20,548 bases of DNA, from the IMG/VR virus record IMGVR_UViG_3300042326_001114, positions 1 through 20,548 of that record; one strand, written 5' to 3'. Source of the stretch: a virus. The notes below the pieces were generated by a model that saw nothing but the letters and a program-made list of their open reading frames with translations, had not been told where the DNA came from and searched no databases. This document shows, one piece after another, positions 1 to 7,091 of the stretch (its first letter is position 1; each line of letters starts with the position of its first letter). A program made the translations under genes and the position numbers.

Positions 1-12
1 TTTAAAAATGGT

Positions 13-31
13 AAAACTTTCCGTAGAAAGT
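13..31 (-). terminator. Rho-independent terminator with UACG tetraloop
   Basis: On the minus strand ACTTTC and GAAAGT form a perfect 6-bp stem around TACG, closed by a C-G pair (the very stable cUACGg class), followed by TTT. It lies just after the stop of the 106-aa gene, so it probably ends the uvsX/gp43 transcript. The U tract is short, so termination may be partial. Confidence 0.6.
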
Positions 32-36
32 CCTCA

Positions 37-357
37 TTATAAATCAGGTTTTTTAATATCGTCTGTTCCAGTTTCATCCACTATTTCCTGCTCAATATTG
101 TTTGACATTAATTCTACAAGTAAATCACCAAGATAATTTTTAAAGTCTGTATCTTTTTCCAGCTTTTTTGGTTTATCAACTACTGATTCTAACACATCAT
201 AAGCAAAAAGTAAATACATTTGTTCATTTTCTTCTTTGAACTTTACCTTACCATATTTGAATACGGTATCTTTATATGGTCCTTGTAAGAACCTTATGTG
301 TACCGCTGTTGAATCATCTTTAGGATAAATGAAACAATAATCTGTACCTTCAATCAT
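37..357 (-). CDS. Conserved-looking phage hypothetical protein, 106 aa
   Basis: A 106-aa soluble acidic protein starting MIEGTDYCFIYPKDD; I do not recognise a named family. The first half looks beta-rich (HIRFLQGPYKDTVFKYGKVKF), and the C-terminus is acidic and probably disordered. It has no signal peptide, membrane segment or obvious catalytic motif. Its ATG overlaps the stop of the preceding 55-aa gene by 8 bases, which suggests translational coupling in the uvsX operon. It is the last gene before the terminator at 13-31. Position downstream of uvsX suggests an accessory role in replication or recombination, but that is inference from location only. Confidence 0.75.
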   Translation of the reverse strand: MIEGTDYCFIYPKDDSTAVHIRFLQGPYKDTVFKYGKVKFKEENEQMYLLFAYDVLESVVDKPKKLEKDTDFKNYLGDLLVELMSNNIEQEIVDETGTDDIKKPDL

Positions 358-517
358 ATAGAGACCTTAAAGATATTGATGATTCGAGATCCTCAGAACG
401 GCCTTTATCTTCTTTTCTAGTAATCACTACACAAGACCCGTCCCAATCAGATTGTCCTCGGCCTTCCCAATGTTCTGGACCATCGTGATTTATTTTTTTG
501 TATTGATTATCAATCAT
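350..517 (-). CDS. Small hypothetical protein, 55 aa
   Basis: A 55-aa reading frame from ATG at 517 (MIDNQYKKINHDG) to TGA at 350-352. A GGTG/GGTGAA Shine-Dalgarno-like stretch stands 3-8 bases before the ATG. It overlaps its neighbours at both ends by 8 bases, as expected for a packed phage operon. The middle is rich in Trp, Asp and Gly (EHWEGRGQSDWDGSC) and the end is polar. I do not recognise the family. The fit between flanking genes and the ribosome site are the main evidence that it is real. Confidence 0.6.
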   Translation of the reverse strand: MIDNQYKKINHDGPEHWEGRGQSDWDGSCVVITRKEDKGRSEDLESSISLRSLYD

Positions 518-749
518 TATTCACCTCAAATCTTTTTTCTTGTATGGTCTTTTCTTTCCATACTTTTCTAGGGTTACCACACATTACACATTCAGGATTA
601 CCACAGTCCATTGCATGGTGTTTGGCAAATTTGTGTGGTTCATCTACCGGCATACCATGTGATTTGGCAATTTTAGTTTGTTTCTTAATTTGATTTTGAG
701 TTTTTTGAATACGCTTAGAATGTTTTAATTTAGCATCTTCATTACTCAT
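510..749 (-). CDS. Small basic protein with Cys cluster (CGNPxCxxCGNPR)
   Basis: A basic protein of about 79 aa with a Lys/Gln-rich helical N-terminal half, then HHAMDCGNPECVMCGNPRK. Three cysteines (near residues 50, 55 and 58) plus neighbouring histidines could bind zinc. Small proteins with a CGNPxCxxCGNPR motif recur in T4-like phages as conserved hypotheticals, as I recall. There are two adjacent ATG codons. I chose the second (749) because GGAG lies 6 bases before it, against 3 bases for the first (752). It overlaps the end of uvsX by 8 bases. A nucleic-acid-binding role is inferred from its charge and Cys cluster. Confidence 0.75.
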   Translation of the reverse strand: MSNEDAKLKHSKRIQKTQNQIKKQTKIAKSHGMPVDEPHKFAKHHAMDCGNPECVMCGNPRKVWKEKTIQEKRFEVNND

Positions 750-1818
750 CATCTACTCCGTTCGTTGTCTCCACTTCAAATGCTTGGTCAACATCTCCTT
801 GCATAATATTACCTGAAGCAATTTGGTAAGTGTTCTGCACAAAATCTTGGAAGGATTTTTGTTTGAGAATTGGTAACCAAAAATCTGATGATTCGGTTTC
901 TTTAATGCGGTATTTTTTATCTTCTATAACACCATCGGCGTCCACTTTGCTGTACCAACCATTGGACGGCTTAACAACATGACCCGATTCAAGAGCAAGG
1001 TCAAGTAACCCACTCCACTTACTAATGCCACCATCGTGACGAACCGTAACAGGAATTTTAGACTTTTCTTTAACATATCGGGATTTCTCTACATTAATAA
1101 TGAAGTTGTAACCAACAACCTCAGTACCTTCTTTTTCTTGCTGGCGTCCAATAATAAAGATATTATCAGCAGAATAGTATGAACCCGTTCCACCACCAAC
1201 GATTGCTTTAGGGAACATACCAATTTCCATGTAGGTATGATTTACTACAATCATTGGAATATCTTTAAGATTTAAATGAGGAGTTATCATTCTGAATAAT
1301 GATTTCACTTGTTTTGCTCTTGACATATCGGCAACAGACTTTTCTGCCAAGGCATCTTCAACTTCTTTCTTTGAAGCCAAATTACCAATCGAATCAATAA
1401 TAATAATTAACTTATCATTACGTTCTAATTGGGTTAATTGTTGCATAACATCAAACTTTAATTGTTCAATATCAGTAAGAGGTGTATGTAGAACTCTACT
1501 GGTATCAATACCAAAGCTGTCAAAATAAGACTGAGGAGTGCCAAACTCCGAATCATAGAATAGTAACGCTGCATCTTCATATTTGTCCAAATAACTTTTT
1601 GCCATCAATAACGAAAAGGCGGTCTTAAAGTGTTTTGATGGACCTGCCCACATTGTAAGACCGGGTGTTAAACCACCATCTAATTTACCGGACAACGCCA
1701 CATTAATAATGGGAACTGCCGTTGGTATCATATCTTTGTCAGTAAAGAACTTTGATTTAGAAAGAATTGCTGATTCTTTAATACTACTGTTCTTTTTAAT
1801 TTTATCTAATATACTCAT
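742..1818 (-). CDS. uvsX: UvsX, RecA-like recombinase
   Basis: Strand-exchange ATPase of the T4 recombination-dependent replication and repair pathway, 358 aa. Walker A is GPSKHFKT (residues 59-66), the phage UvsX form of the P-loop. FYDSEFG near residue 91 supplies the probable catalytic Glu, and LIIIIDSIGN (Asp142) is Walker B. VNHTYMEIG and GGGTGSYYSADN follow as the RecA-core L1/L2 region. The C-terminus is acidic (DVDQAFEVETTNGVDDE), as in T4 UvsX, where that tail contacts ssDNA-binding and mediator proteins. AGGTGA lies 5 bases before the ATG. It stands in the same transcript as gp43. No separate UvsY is visible in the window. Confidence 0.96.
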   Translation of the reverse strand: MSILDKIKKNSSIKESAILSKSKFFTDKDMIPTAVPIINVALSGKLDGGLTPGLTMWAGPSKHFKTAFSLLMAKSYLDKYEDAALLFYDSEFGTPQSYFDSFGIDTSRVLHTPLTDIEQLKFDVMQQLTQLERNDKLIIIIDSIGNLASKKEVEDALAEKSVADMSRAKQVKSLFRMITPHLNLKDIPMIVVNHTYMEIGMFPKAIVGGGTGSYYSADNIFIIGRQQEKEGTEVVGYNFIINVEKSRYVKEKSKIPVTVRHDGGISKWSGLLDLALESGHVVKPSNGWYSKVDADGVIEDKKYRIKETESSDFWLPILKQKSFQDFVQNTYQIASGNIMQGDVDQAFEVETTNGVDDE

Positions 1819-1829
1819 AATTCACCTTT

Positions 1830-2750
1830 TTAAAAGTCACCACCATCTAATCTTTTTTCTTTAAAAGCAAGTTCTGCTTTCTCATCATATTTACTTATGC
1901 GATCCGCCTCACGCCTCGGAAAGCCCTTCTTTTTATTTTTAGGTGCCTCATCCTCCTCGATTGCAACCAAGTTCTCTTTGGGGATTTCAACCGTATTACT
2001 CGGCGATTCTTTAACTGGCGAAACTGTTTTTCGCCTCTGCTTAGTAGGCCTAGGTACCGAAATGGGAAGTGAACTCTTGCTTCCATATTTTTCCTTGTAA
2101 GATATGTTTCCTGCTATCAATAATAACACAGCTAGAGGGTCAAATACAAGCATAATCATGAAGATTACCAGTCTTACAGCCTTATCTAAGGCACCGTCAC
2201 CACTACCAAAGAATATGTCTGCCACATATTTGATTGGACCAACATCTGCCACTAATTTATTTTCTTCTTTAAGAAGTGGTAACTTTTTCTTGTTGATTTC
2301 GGCCAATTCTTTTTGTGTTGTTTGAATCTGTCTATCAATTTGAACAGAAGCAGTTTCAGGATTACCGGCACGCTTGAGTAAATATTCTAGTCGTTGTTCG
2401 GCAATCTTCTGTTGTGAATTGAGTGTTTTGAGTTCGGCAGTATTTGCACCAGCATCTAATGTAGAATCAATATGTGATTTGGCCAAGAAACCAAAAATAC
2501 CCATTGAAGTAATAAACATTAAGATGACAACGGCAGCCGTCAAGTATGACTTCAATAAAATATTAGTTTTCTGCCAATTATTATATAGCCATGATGCAGT
2601 AATTAATTTGGCAAATTCAAGTGTTGAACCCATAATAACAACTGGCCAAAATGCGCCAGAGAATATGAGTGCAAGACCAATAACTGAATAATAAGCAGCA
2701 GTACCAGATAATAAGAATGCCGCTAAGAATGTTAATATGATTAGTATCAT
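1830..2750 (-). CDS. Multi-TM membrane protein with central coiled coil, 306 aa
   Basis: An integral membrane protein of unknown function. I place the start at ATG 2750, which forms an ATGA overlap with the gp43 stop and has GAGG 10 bases upstream; the frame is open for 17 more codons before that. Hydrophobic segments lie at about residues 2-20, 24-45, 70-90 and again at 190-215 (VRLVIFMIMLVFDPLAVLLLIAG). Residues about 100-175 are Gln/Glu/Lys-rich, predicting a coiled coil between the membrane blocks. The C-terminal about 75 residues are a polar tail (PRPTKQRRKTVSPVKESP). Similar proteins beside replication genes in T4-like phages are annotated as hypothetical. A role in tethering replication to the membrane is speculative. 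Confidence 0.8.
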   Translation of the reverse strand: MILIILTFLAAFLLSGTAAYYSVIGLALIFSGAFWPVVIMGSTLEFAKLITASWLYNNWQKTNILLKSYLTAAVVILMFITSMGIFGFLAKSHIDSTLDAGANTAELKTLNSQQKIAEQRLEYLLKRAGNPETASVQIDRQIQTTQKELAEINKKKLPLLKEENKLVADVGPIKYVADIFFGSGDGALDKAVRLVIFMIMLVFDPLAVLLLIAGNISYKEKYGSKSSLPISVPRPTKQRRKTVSPVKESPSNTVEIPKENLVAIEEDEAPKNKKKGFPRREADRISKYDEKAELAFKEKRLDGGDF

Positions 2751-5287
2751 GAGAAGAAATCCTCTATTGAACTTGTTTTTTCTGTTTTCCAGCCCATACA
2801 ATCCAGAATAACTTTAATTGGTTCTAAGAATGCCTTATCAAATTGCATATCATAATCAATATACTCTTGCAATTCGAATTCTTTTGGTAAACGAGATGGA
2901 TACGAAATGACCGTATCTTTAAATGGATTAGGCATCTTTAGGTAAGTAAACTTAACCTTTTCACCTTCTTGAATGAGTTGATATTTCTTGGTTAGATTCT
3001 TTTGTTTTAGATTGTGATTATAAAGAATGGCACCTTTAACATGAATTGGTGTTCCTTTTTTATACAATGTTAATGCATCAGAATAGGTATTTAGGCCATT
3101 AAGACCACGAGGAAAAGAGATTTCTTCTACAGGTAATGTTTTGAATTCTTTTCTAAAATCTTCAATAAATTTATATACATCTTCCTGTGTACCATTTACC
3201 ATTAACTGAATGGCTTCTTTCATTCTCTCACGGATGGCAGATGGTGTCGATGATTTAATCATTTCAAGACCCATGACTTTCATCTGTGGTTCTTTATATT
3301 GAACACCTTCATTATTATACACATTCAGAATGTATCGTTTCTTGGCAGTCCAGATGCCTTTGTTGGATAGACCTTCTCGTTTCATTTCCATTTTTTGCTG
3401 ATAGGCGTGAACATACTCAGCCAGTTCTTTATATGACTTATCGATATATGGTTGAATCTTTTCTTCACAGATTTTATCCATGAGAGAGATTACCTTCTGT
3501 TTGTCTGATGTGTCTTTAATAAATTTATTGACGAGCTCGCCCATGCGCAAATAGATTGAATCAGTATCAGAAGCAATTACATAATCCTTATCTTTTGTAT
3601 CAAGTATCTTGTTCATCCAAAGGTTAATTTTATTTTCAATCCAACGAATACTTAATTGGCCAGCAGTAGTGACGCCAAGAGCCATCCGCAAATCGTAGAA
3701 ACGGAAATACTGAGAACCCAAAGCACCGTAAGCAGAATTAAGGGAAACTTTCTTTGCCAATTGTATGTTGTTGTATTTGGCGATTCGTTTTTCAATTTCA
3801 TATTTCTTCGAGCTATCCGTTTCATTTTCATACTCCTGTTTTGCTTGTAACATCAATTTCTTAAACTTACTTCTGTCTGTATACATTTCTTCCATCATCT
3901 TAGGCAAGAACCCCCGAATATCGGTACGAAAGAATTGGCCATTAGGTGTTAGTGTTGCACCTTCTAACTGTGATGTGTTGATTTCTTTTCTTAACATTCT
4001 ATCAACAGAAACACCTTGTTCAAGTATCTCACGCATTGCATCAGTATAATTCTCTGGTTCAATAAGAGTTTCTGGTGAAATATTATATTGCATCATCAAA
4101 TGTGGATACAGAGAGTTTAAGTCAAATGAGGCAACCCAATCATGTAAACCAACTTGCGGTATTTTAACATAGGCACCTTCAAATGCTGCATCTTTATCTT
4201 TGACCACTCGTGGTGGAACAATAATATTTTTCTCACGCAAGTAAGAATAAGTCATCGCATCCCACATACGAGTTTGTGCAAAAATATCTTCATAGTTGGA
4301 TTTTGTATCGTAGGCCAGAGTTACACCTAGTTCCAACAGTTTTAATTTTTCTTCAAGTCGAACAATCAACTCAACGTCTTTAATGTTATACTCAATAAAC
4401 TTTTGATAGTTTAAACGATACAAGGCATGTAGATTATCATATTCATCATAGGCAATCTTACCTTCACCCAATTCAACCTGTGCAATGTTATCTAAACGAT
4501 ATGATTCTTGTGACTTACCGCCTGGTGCATACCATTTGTACAGTTCAATATAATCGAGTGCTGCGACACCAACAATGTCATAAGCAATTAGTTCACGGCC
4601 ATTGATTCGTGTTTTTCTTTCGGTAAGATATTTCCAAGGAGATAAGGTTTTGGTTTCATCTTCACCTAGAATTTTGCGGAAACGATTGATGATGTATGGT
4701 ACGTCAAAGAACTTGGTGTTCCAACCAGTAAGAATATCAGGACATACTTTTGTCCAGAGTGCCATGAATTGTTTACATAAAGAATATTCATCTTTACACT
4801 TCACATAAACTTCTTCACCTTGCGTGACATAATCACCACAACCAAACACATAAGTTTTGCCGTTAAGATACTTAATTGCAATTGCTGTGATAGGTTCGTT
4901 TGCTTCATATGGATCAGGAAAGCCATTTTCTGAACCGACCTCGATATCGATTACAGCAATTAAGACCTTATCTTGGTCATAGTCAACCATGCCTTGGTGT
5001 TGATCGGCAATAAAGGCATATTCAAATCGTGTTTGGCCATAGACCTTAGAGGCACCAGACACACCATCGAATTGCTTGATGTAATCTCTTGCCTCTTTAG
5101 TTGTACCAAATACTTTTTGATCTAGATAATCACCAGTAAGTGTGGTGAAATTAGTAACTCGTTTGGATGGTAGAAAAAGAGAAGGAGAATATTCAATTCT
5201 CTGTTTTACTCTTTTGCCATCCTGAATGCCTCGATAAAGTATATTACTACCGAAACATTGAACATTAGTATAGAATGATGAACTCAA
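2747..5287 (-). CDS. 43: gp43 family-B DNA polymerase
   Basis: Replicative DNA polymerase with proofreading exonuclease, 846 aa against 898 in T4. Exo I is DIE (Asp114, Glu116), Exo II is NTKFFD (Asn190-Asp195) and Exo III is YNIKD (Tyr300, Asp304). Polymerase motif A is DLNSLYP (389-395), motif B is KKVSLNSAYG (512-521), motif C is DTDS (574-577), and KKRY is at 649-652. All catalytic residues are present. The C-terminus SSIEDFFS resembles the clamp-binding peptide at the end of T4 gp43. The only plausible start is a TTG at 5287: the next in-frame stop lies just upstream, no ATG is available, and MSSSFYTNV matches the family N-terminus. AGG stands 5 bases before it, so initiation is probably weak. 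Confidence 0.97.
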   Translation of the reverse strand: MSSSFYTNVQCFGSNILYRGIQDGKRVKQRIEYSPSLFLPSKRVTNFTTLTGDYLDQKVFGTTKEARDYIKQFDGVSGASKVYGQTRFEYAFIADQHQGMVDYDQDKVLIAVIDIEVGSENGFPDPYEANEPITAIAIKYLNGKTYVFGCGDYVTQGEEVYVKCKDEYSLCKQFMALWTKVCPDILTGWNTKFFDVPYIINRFRKILGEDETKTLSPWKYLTERKTRINGRELIAYDIVGVAALDYIELYKWYAPGGKSQESYRLDNIAQVELGEGKIAYDEYDNLHALYRLNYQKFIEYNIKDVELIVRLEEKLKLLELGVTLAYDTKSNYEDIFAQTRMWDAMTYSYLREKNIIVPPRVVKDKDAAFEGAYVKIPQVGLHDWVASFDLNSLYPHLMMQYNISPETLIEPENYTDAMREILEQGVSVDRMLRKEINTSQLEGATLTPNGQFFRTDIRGFLPKMMEEMYTDRSKFKKLMLQAKQEYENETDSSKKYEIEKRIAKYNNIQLAKKVSLNSAYGALGSQYFRFYDLRMALGVTTAGQLSIRWIENKINLWMNKILDTKDKDYVIASDTDSIYLRMGELVNKFIKDTSDKQKVISLMDKICEEKIQPYIDKSYKELAEYVHAYQQKMEMKREGLSNKGIWTAKKRYILNVYNNEGVQYKEPQMKVMGLEMIKSSTPSAIRERMKEAIQLMVNGTQEDVYKFIEDFRKEFKTLPVEEISFPRGLNGLNTYSDALTLYKKGTPIHVKGAILYNHNLKQKNLTKKYQLIQEGEKVKFTYLKMPNPFKDTVISYPSRLPKEFELQEYIDYDMQFDKAFLEPIKVILDCMGWKTEKTSSIEDFFS

Positions 5288-5288
5288 T

Positions 5289-5600
5289 TTAGCCTGTAAT
5301 TAATTGTTTTGTTGGAGGAAGAACGATACCAGAACCGAAAATTTGATTGTAGTTCGTGATAAAATCTTCCGCAGGAACATAGGAGTATACTACATTCTTC
5401 TTGGCTAAGGCAACCACCGCACCTGATTTTTGTTCGGCATGAATGGGAAATGGTGCGAATCCGACACTTGGTTTACCATCAGGACCACGAACCACAGCGA
5501 TACCAACAGGATTGGTTATCACAAATTCAGTTTCGGATTCAGACTCAATTTCTCCAAGAACATCTTCACCAGTTATTAGTTTAAGTGCTAAAATTTTCAT
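5289..5600 (-). CDS. LSm/Hfq-like small protein, 103 aa
   Basis: A 103-aa protein starting MKILALKLITGEDVLGEIE. This N-terminal block followed by EFVITNPVGIAVV has the pattern of an Sm1 motif (two beta strands, conserved Gly-Glu, then NPV), and Sm-like proteins with this look occur in T4-like marine phages. A second half, VVALAKKNVVYSYVPAEDFITNYNQ, could complete the beta barrel. The frame is open further upstream, but ATG 5600 has GGAG 9 bases before it and gives the family-like N-terminus. It is the first gene after the sigma70 promoter at 5699-5727, ahead of gp43. An RNA-binding regulatory role is inferred from the fold pattern and is not demonstrated. Confidence 0.75.
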   Translation of the reverse strand: MKILALKLITGEDVLGEIESESETEFVITNPVGIAVVRGPDGKPSVGFAPFPIHAEQKSGAVVALAKKNVVYSYVPAEDFITNYNQIFGSGIVLPPTKQLITG

Positions 5601-5656
5601 AGTTATTATCTCCAGAGCGAATATATTTAAAAGTTGTTTAATGCACATCAAATTAG

Positions 5657-5664
5657 TATAAATA
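5657..5664 (+). promoter_or_regulatory. T4-type late promoter (TATAAATA)
   Basis: A perfect match to the T4 late -10 element TATAAATA, read rightward about 70 bases before the first plus-strand gene. In T4 such sites are used by host polymerase with gp55/gp33 and the DNA-loaded gp45 clamp. It predicts that the whole holin-like/curli/cyclase operon is a late unit. It lies inside the leader of the opposing early transcript. Confidence 0.7.
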
Positions 5665-5698
5665 AGTATGTATTGAAACTTATATTGATGATTTACTG

Positions 5699-5727
5699 AT
5701 TATATAACAATAACCAACGATTGTCAA
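5699..5727 (-). promoter_or_regulatory. Consensus sigma70 promoter for the LSm/gp43/uvsX block
   Basis: On the minus strand there is TTGACA (5722-5727), exactly 17 bases, then TATAAT (5699-5704), both perfect consensus. The predicted start is near 5692, giving a leader of about 90 bases to the LSm-like gene. It is one of five promoters in this window with the same -35 and spacing. Confidence 0.85.
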
Positions 5728-5734
5728 TATAAAA

Positions 5735-6013
5735 ATGGACTTTTTTAAGATTGTTGCCGAATTAGGTTTCCCAATAGCCGCTGCGTTTGCTGCAGGTTAT
5801 TTTGTGTTCCTAACTTTAAAATTTATTCTGGCCGGTGTTACCGGTTCTGTCAAAAGTTTAAGTGGTATTATTACCGCCTTAGACAATCGTGTTAAAACAA
5901 TGAACCATGATGTTATCAGAATTGATACTCTAATGTCAAGCGCTATGGGTGTCAAACCTGATATCGACCGTATTGCTCGTGCAGACGGCAAGAACGATGC
6001 TAGGAGAGATTGA
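5735..6013 (+). CDS. Holin-like single-TM protein, copy 1 (92 aa)
   Basis: A 92-aa protein with a short N-terminus (MDFFKIVAELGFP), one membrane helix (about residues 14-33) and a long helical, charged C-terminal half. This topology resembles small holins of the BhlA/UviB type. It is clearly related to the protein at 6410-6688: both begin MD..(E)IV...GFPI.AA...GYF and continue with a helix containing ALxxRV and D.IR(I/L). It is first in the late operon. No good Shine-Dalgarno sequence precedes the ATG, but the paralogue supports this start. A lysis role is plausible; alternatively it anchors the envelope complex encoded next door. Confidence 0.75.
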   Translation: MDFFKIVAELGFPIAAAFAAGYFVFLTLKFILAGVTGSVKSLSGIITALDNRVKTMNHDVIRIDTLMSSAMGVKPDIDRIARADGKNDARRD

Positions 6014-6174
6014 TGCCCGCTTATCTTGAATTAGACGATTTGGAAGATTTGGTTATTCACTTCCATGACGTTGCCAGAATGATAGAACGTGAAATAGGTA
6101 CTGGTGAATTGACGAAAGACATTAGAAGTTGTGGTGACCGATTAAAAGAATTACTCAAAGAAAGAATAGAGTAG
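6013..6174 (+). CDS. Small hypothetical protein, 53 aa
   Basis: A 53-aa acidic, probably all-helical protein (MPAYLELDDLEDLVIHFHDV...) that does not resemble a family I know. AGGAG lies 6 bases before the ATG. The start overlaps the stop of the previous gene as TGATG, so translation is probably coupled. It has one Cys and no membrane segment. Its place between two small membrane proteins suggests it works with them, as an inference from context only. Confidence 0.65.
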   Translation: MPAYLELDDLEDLVIHFHDVARMIEREIGTGELTKDIRSCGDRLKELLKERIE

Positions 6175-6177
6175 TTG

Positions 6178-6366
6178 ATGTATGTTGATGGTTACCTACT
6201 TTTAGTAATTTATTTGATTGCGGTGTTAGCGGCAGCAATTAGTGTATACGCTTTATGGACTTTAAAAGAAGTTGAAGAACAGTTAAAGAAAAAAGATAAA
6301 CCTAATAAACCTAATAACGCTTGGGATCATTATCACAATACTGCAAATCAAAAAAAAACATTCTAA
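6178..6366 (+). CDS. Small single-TM protein, 62 aa
   Basis: A 62-aa protein with one strongly hydrophobic segment (YLLLVIYLIAVLAAAISVYALW, about residues 6-27) followed by a Lys-rich tail (LKKKDKPNKPNN). I start it at ATG 6178 rather than the TTG one codon earlier. It begins 3 bases after the preceding stop; GAG in AATAGAG is the only ribosome-site candidate. The positive tail suggests the C-terminus is cytoplasmic. It could be a holin, antiholin or spanin-like accessory next to the two holin-like paralogues, but no specific motif settles this. Confidence 0.65.
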   Translation: MYVDGYLLLVIYLIAVLAAAISVYALWTLKEVEEQLKKKDKPNKPNNAWDHYHNTANQKKTF

Positions 6367-6378
6367 AGATAAAGCAAA

Positions 6379-6396
6379 AGGTTATTTCGATAACCT
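6379..6396 (+). promoter_or_regulatory. Perfect 7-bp hairpin with TTCG loop
   Basis: AGGTTAT and ATAACCT form a perfect 7-bp stem around TTCG in the 43-base gap between two small genes. No U tract follows; an AAGGA ribosome site comes directly after. It is therefore more likely an RNA stability or processing element, or a modulator of the next gene, than a terminator. Confidence 0.5.
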
Positions 6397-6409
6397 ATAA
6401 GGAAATATT

Positions 6410-6688
6410 ATGGATTTAGTAGAAATAGTTAACAAATATGGTTTTCCAATTGTTGCAGCTGGCGGCATGGGATACTTCATTTATTATGTGTGGACTTGGG
6501 TAACAAAAGAAATTAAACCTGTATTGAGTGAAGCAAGTTCGGTATTAATTGCTTTGATTGACCGTGTCAGGATGTTAGATAATGATTTGATAAGATTGAA
6601 TCAGAAAATTAACATCGTATTAATGATGCGAGAAATTAAAGAAGATGAAAAACACAAAAAAGATTCTAGTAACCCTCCTACTGATTAG
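6410..6688 (+). CDS. Holin-like single-TM protein, copy 2 (92 aa)
   Basis: A 92-aa paralogue of the protein at 5735-6013. The N-terminus MDLVEIVNKYGFPIVAAGG leads into one membrane helix (about residues 13-32, ending YYVWTWV), then an amphipathic helix (SSVLIALIDRVRMLDNDLIRL) and a charged tail. AAGGA stands 6 bases before the ATG. Its last 44 bases overlap the start of csgF in another frame. Small N-terminal-helix proteins of this kind are common in T4-like marine phages. A holin or an inner-membrane partner for the curli pore are the two readings I consider likely. Confidence 0.8.
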   Translation: MDLVEIVNKYGFPIVAAGGMGYFIYYVWTWVTKEIKPVLSEASSVLIALIDRVRMLDNDLIRLNQKINIVLMMREIKEDEKHKKDSSNPPTD

Positions 6689-7091
6689 TTCAAATTTATA
6701 CGCAGCTGAGTTAATCCACCAATTTAATTCTCCATCCTTTAGTGGTATTGGTTATTCCAACCATGTTATAACCATTGAGCAATTAGAATCTCAACGCAAA
6801 CAAAAAATAAGAGATGAAGCTAAATCGGCAGCTGATGCAGCTGAACGGGCAGCAAAAAATACCAATTTAGCTAAATTTTTAAATAATGTGGAATCTCGCA
6901 TTTACGCACAACTATCAAAACAGTTGGCCGACCAAATGTTTGCCGAAGGTGGTGCAACACAAGGAACAATGGATTTTCAAGGCACACAAATGTCTTGGGT
7001 TAACCTTGGTTCGGAAGTTCAACTAACAATTACTAATCCTGATGGCACACAAACAATAGTAACAGTACCTATTGGAACATTTGGTTTCTAA
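6645..7091 (+). CDS. csgF: CsgF-like curli assembly protein
   Basis: 148 aa with a Sec signal peptide (MKNTKKILVTLLLISSNLYA, cleavage before AEL). The mature start, AELIHQFNSPSFSGIGYSNH, matches the CsgF N-terminus (Phe-x-Asn-Pro-x-Phe-Gly-Gly type), the segment that in E. coli inserts in the CsgG channel. A helical Ala/Lys-rich middle follows, then the C-terminal beta region MSWVNLGSEVQLTITNPDG and QTIVTVPIGTF, comparable to the end of CsgF. In E. coli CsgF sits at the cell surface and links CsgG to the nucleator. It begins inside the preceding gene and ends directly against the csgG ATG, so the two are coupled. Confidence 0.85.
   Translation: MKNTKKILVTLLLISSNLYAAELIHQFNSPSFSGIGYSNHVITIEQLESQRKQKIRDEAKSAADAAERAAKNTNLAKFLNNVESRIYAQLSKQLADQMFAEGGATQGTMDFQGTQMSWVNLGSEVQLTITNPDGTQTIVTVPIGTFGF

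Noticed and set aside
2-37. 11-codon frame MRTFYGKFYHF overlapping the stop of the 106-aa gene
   Set aside because: Most of it is the terminator hairpin; too short to support.
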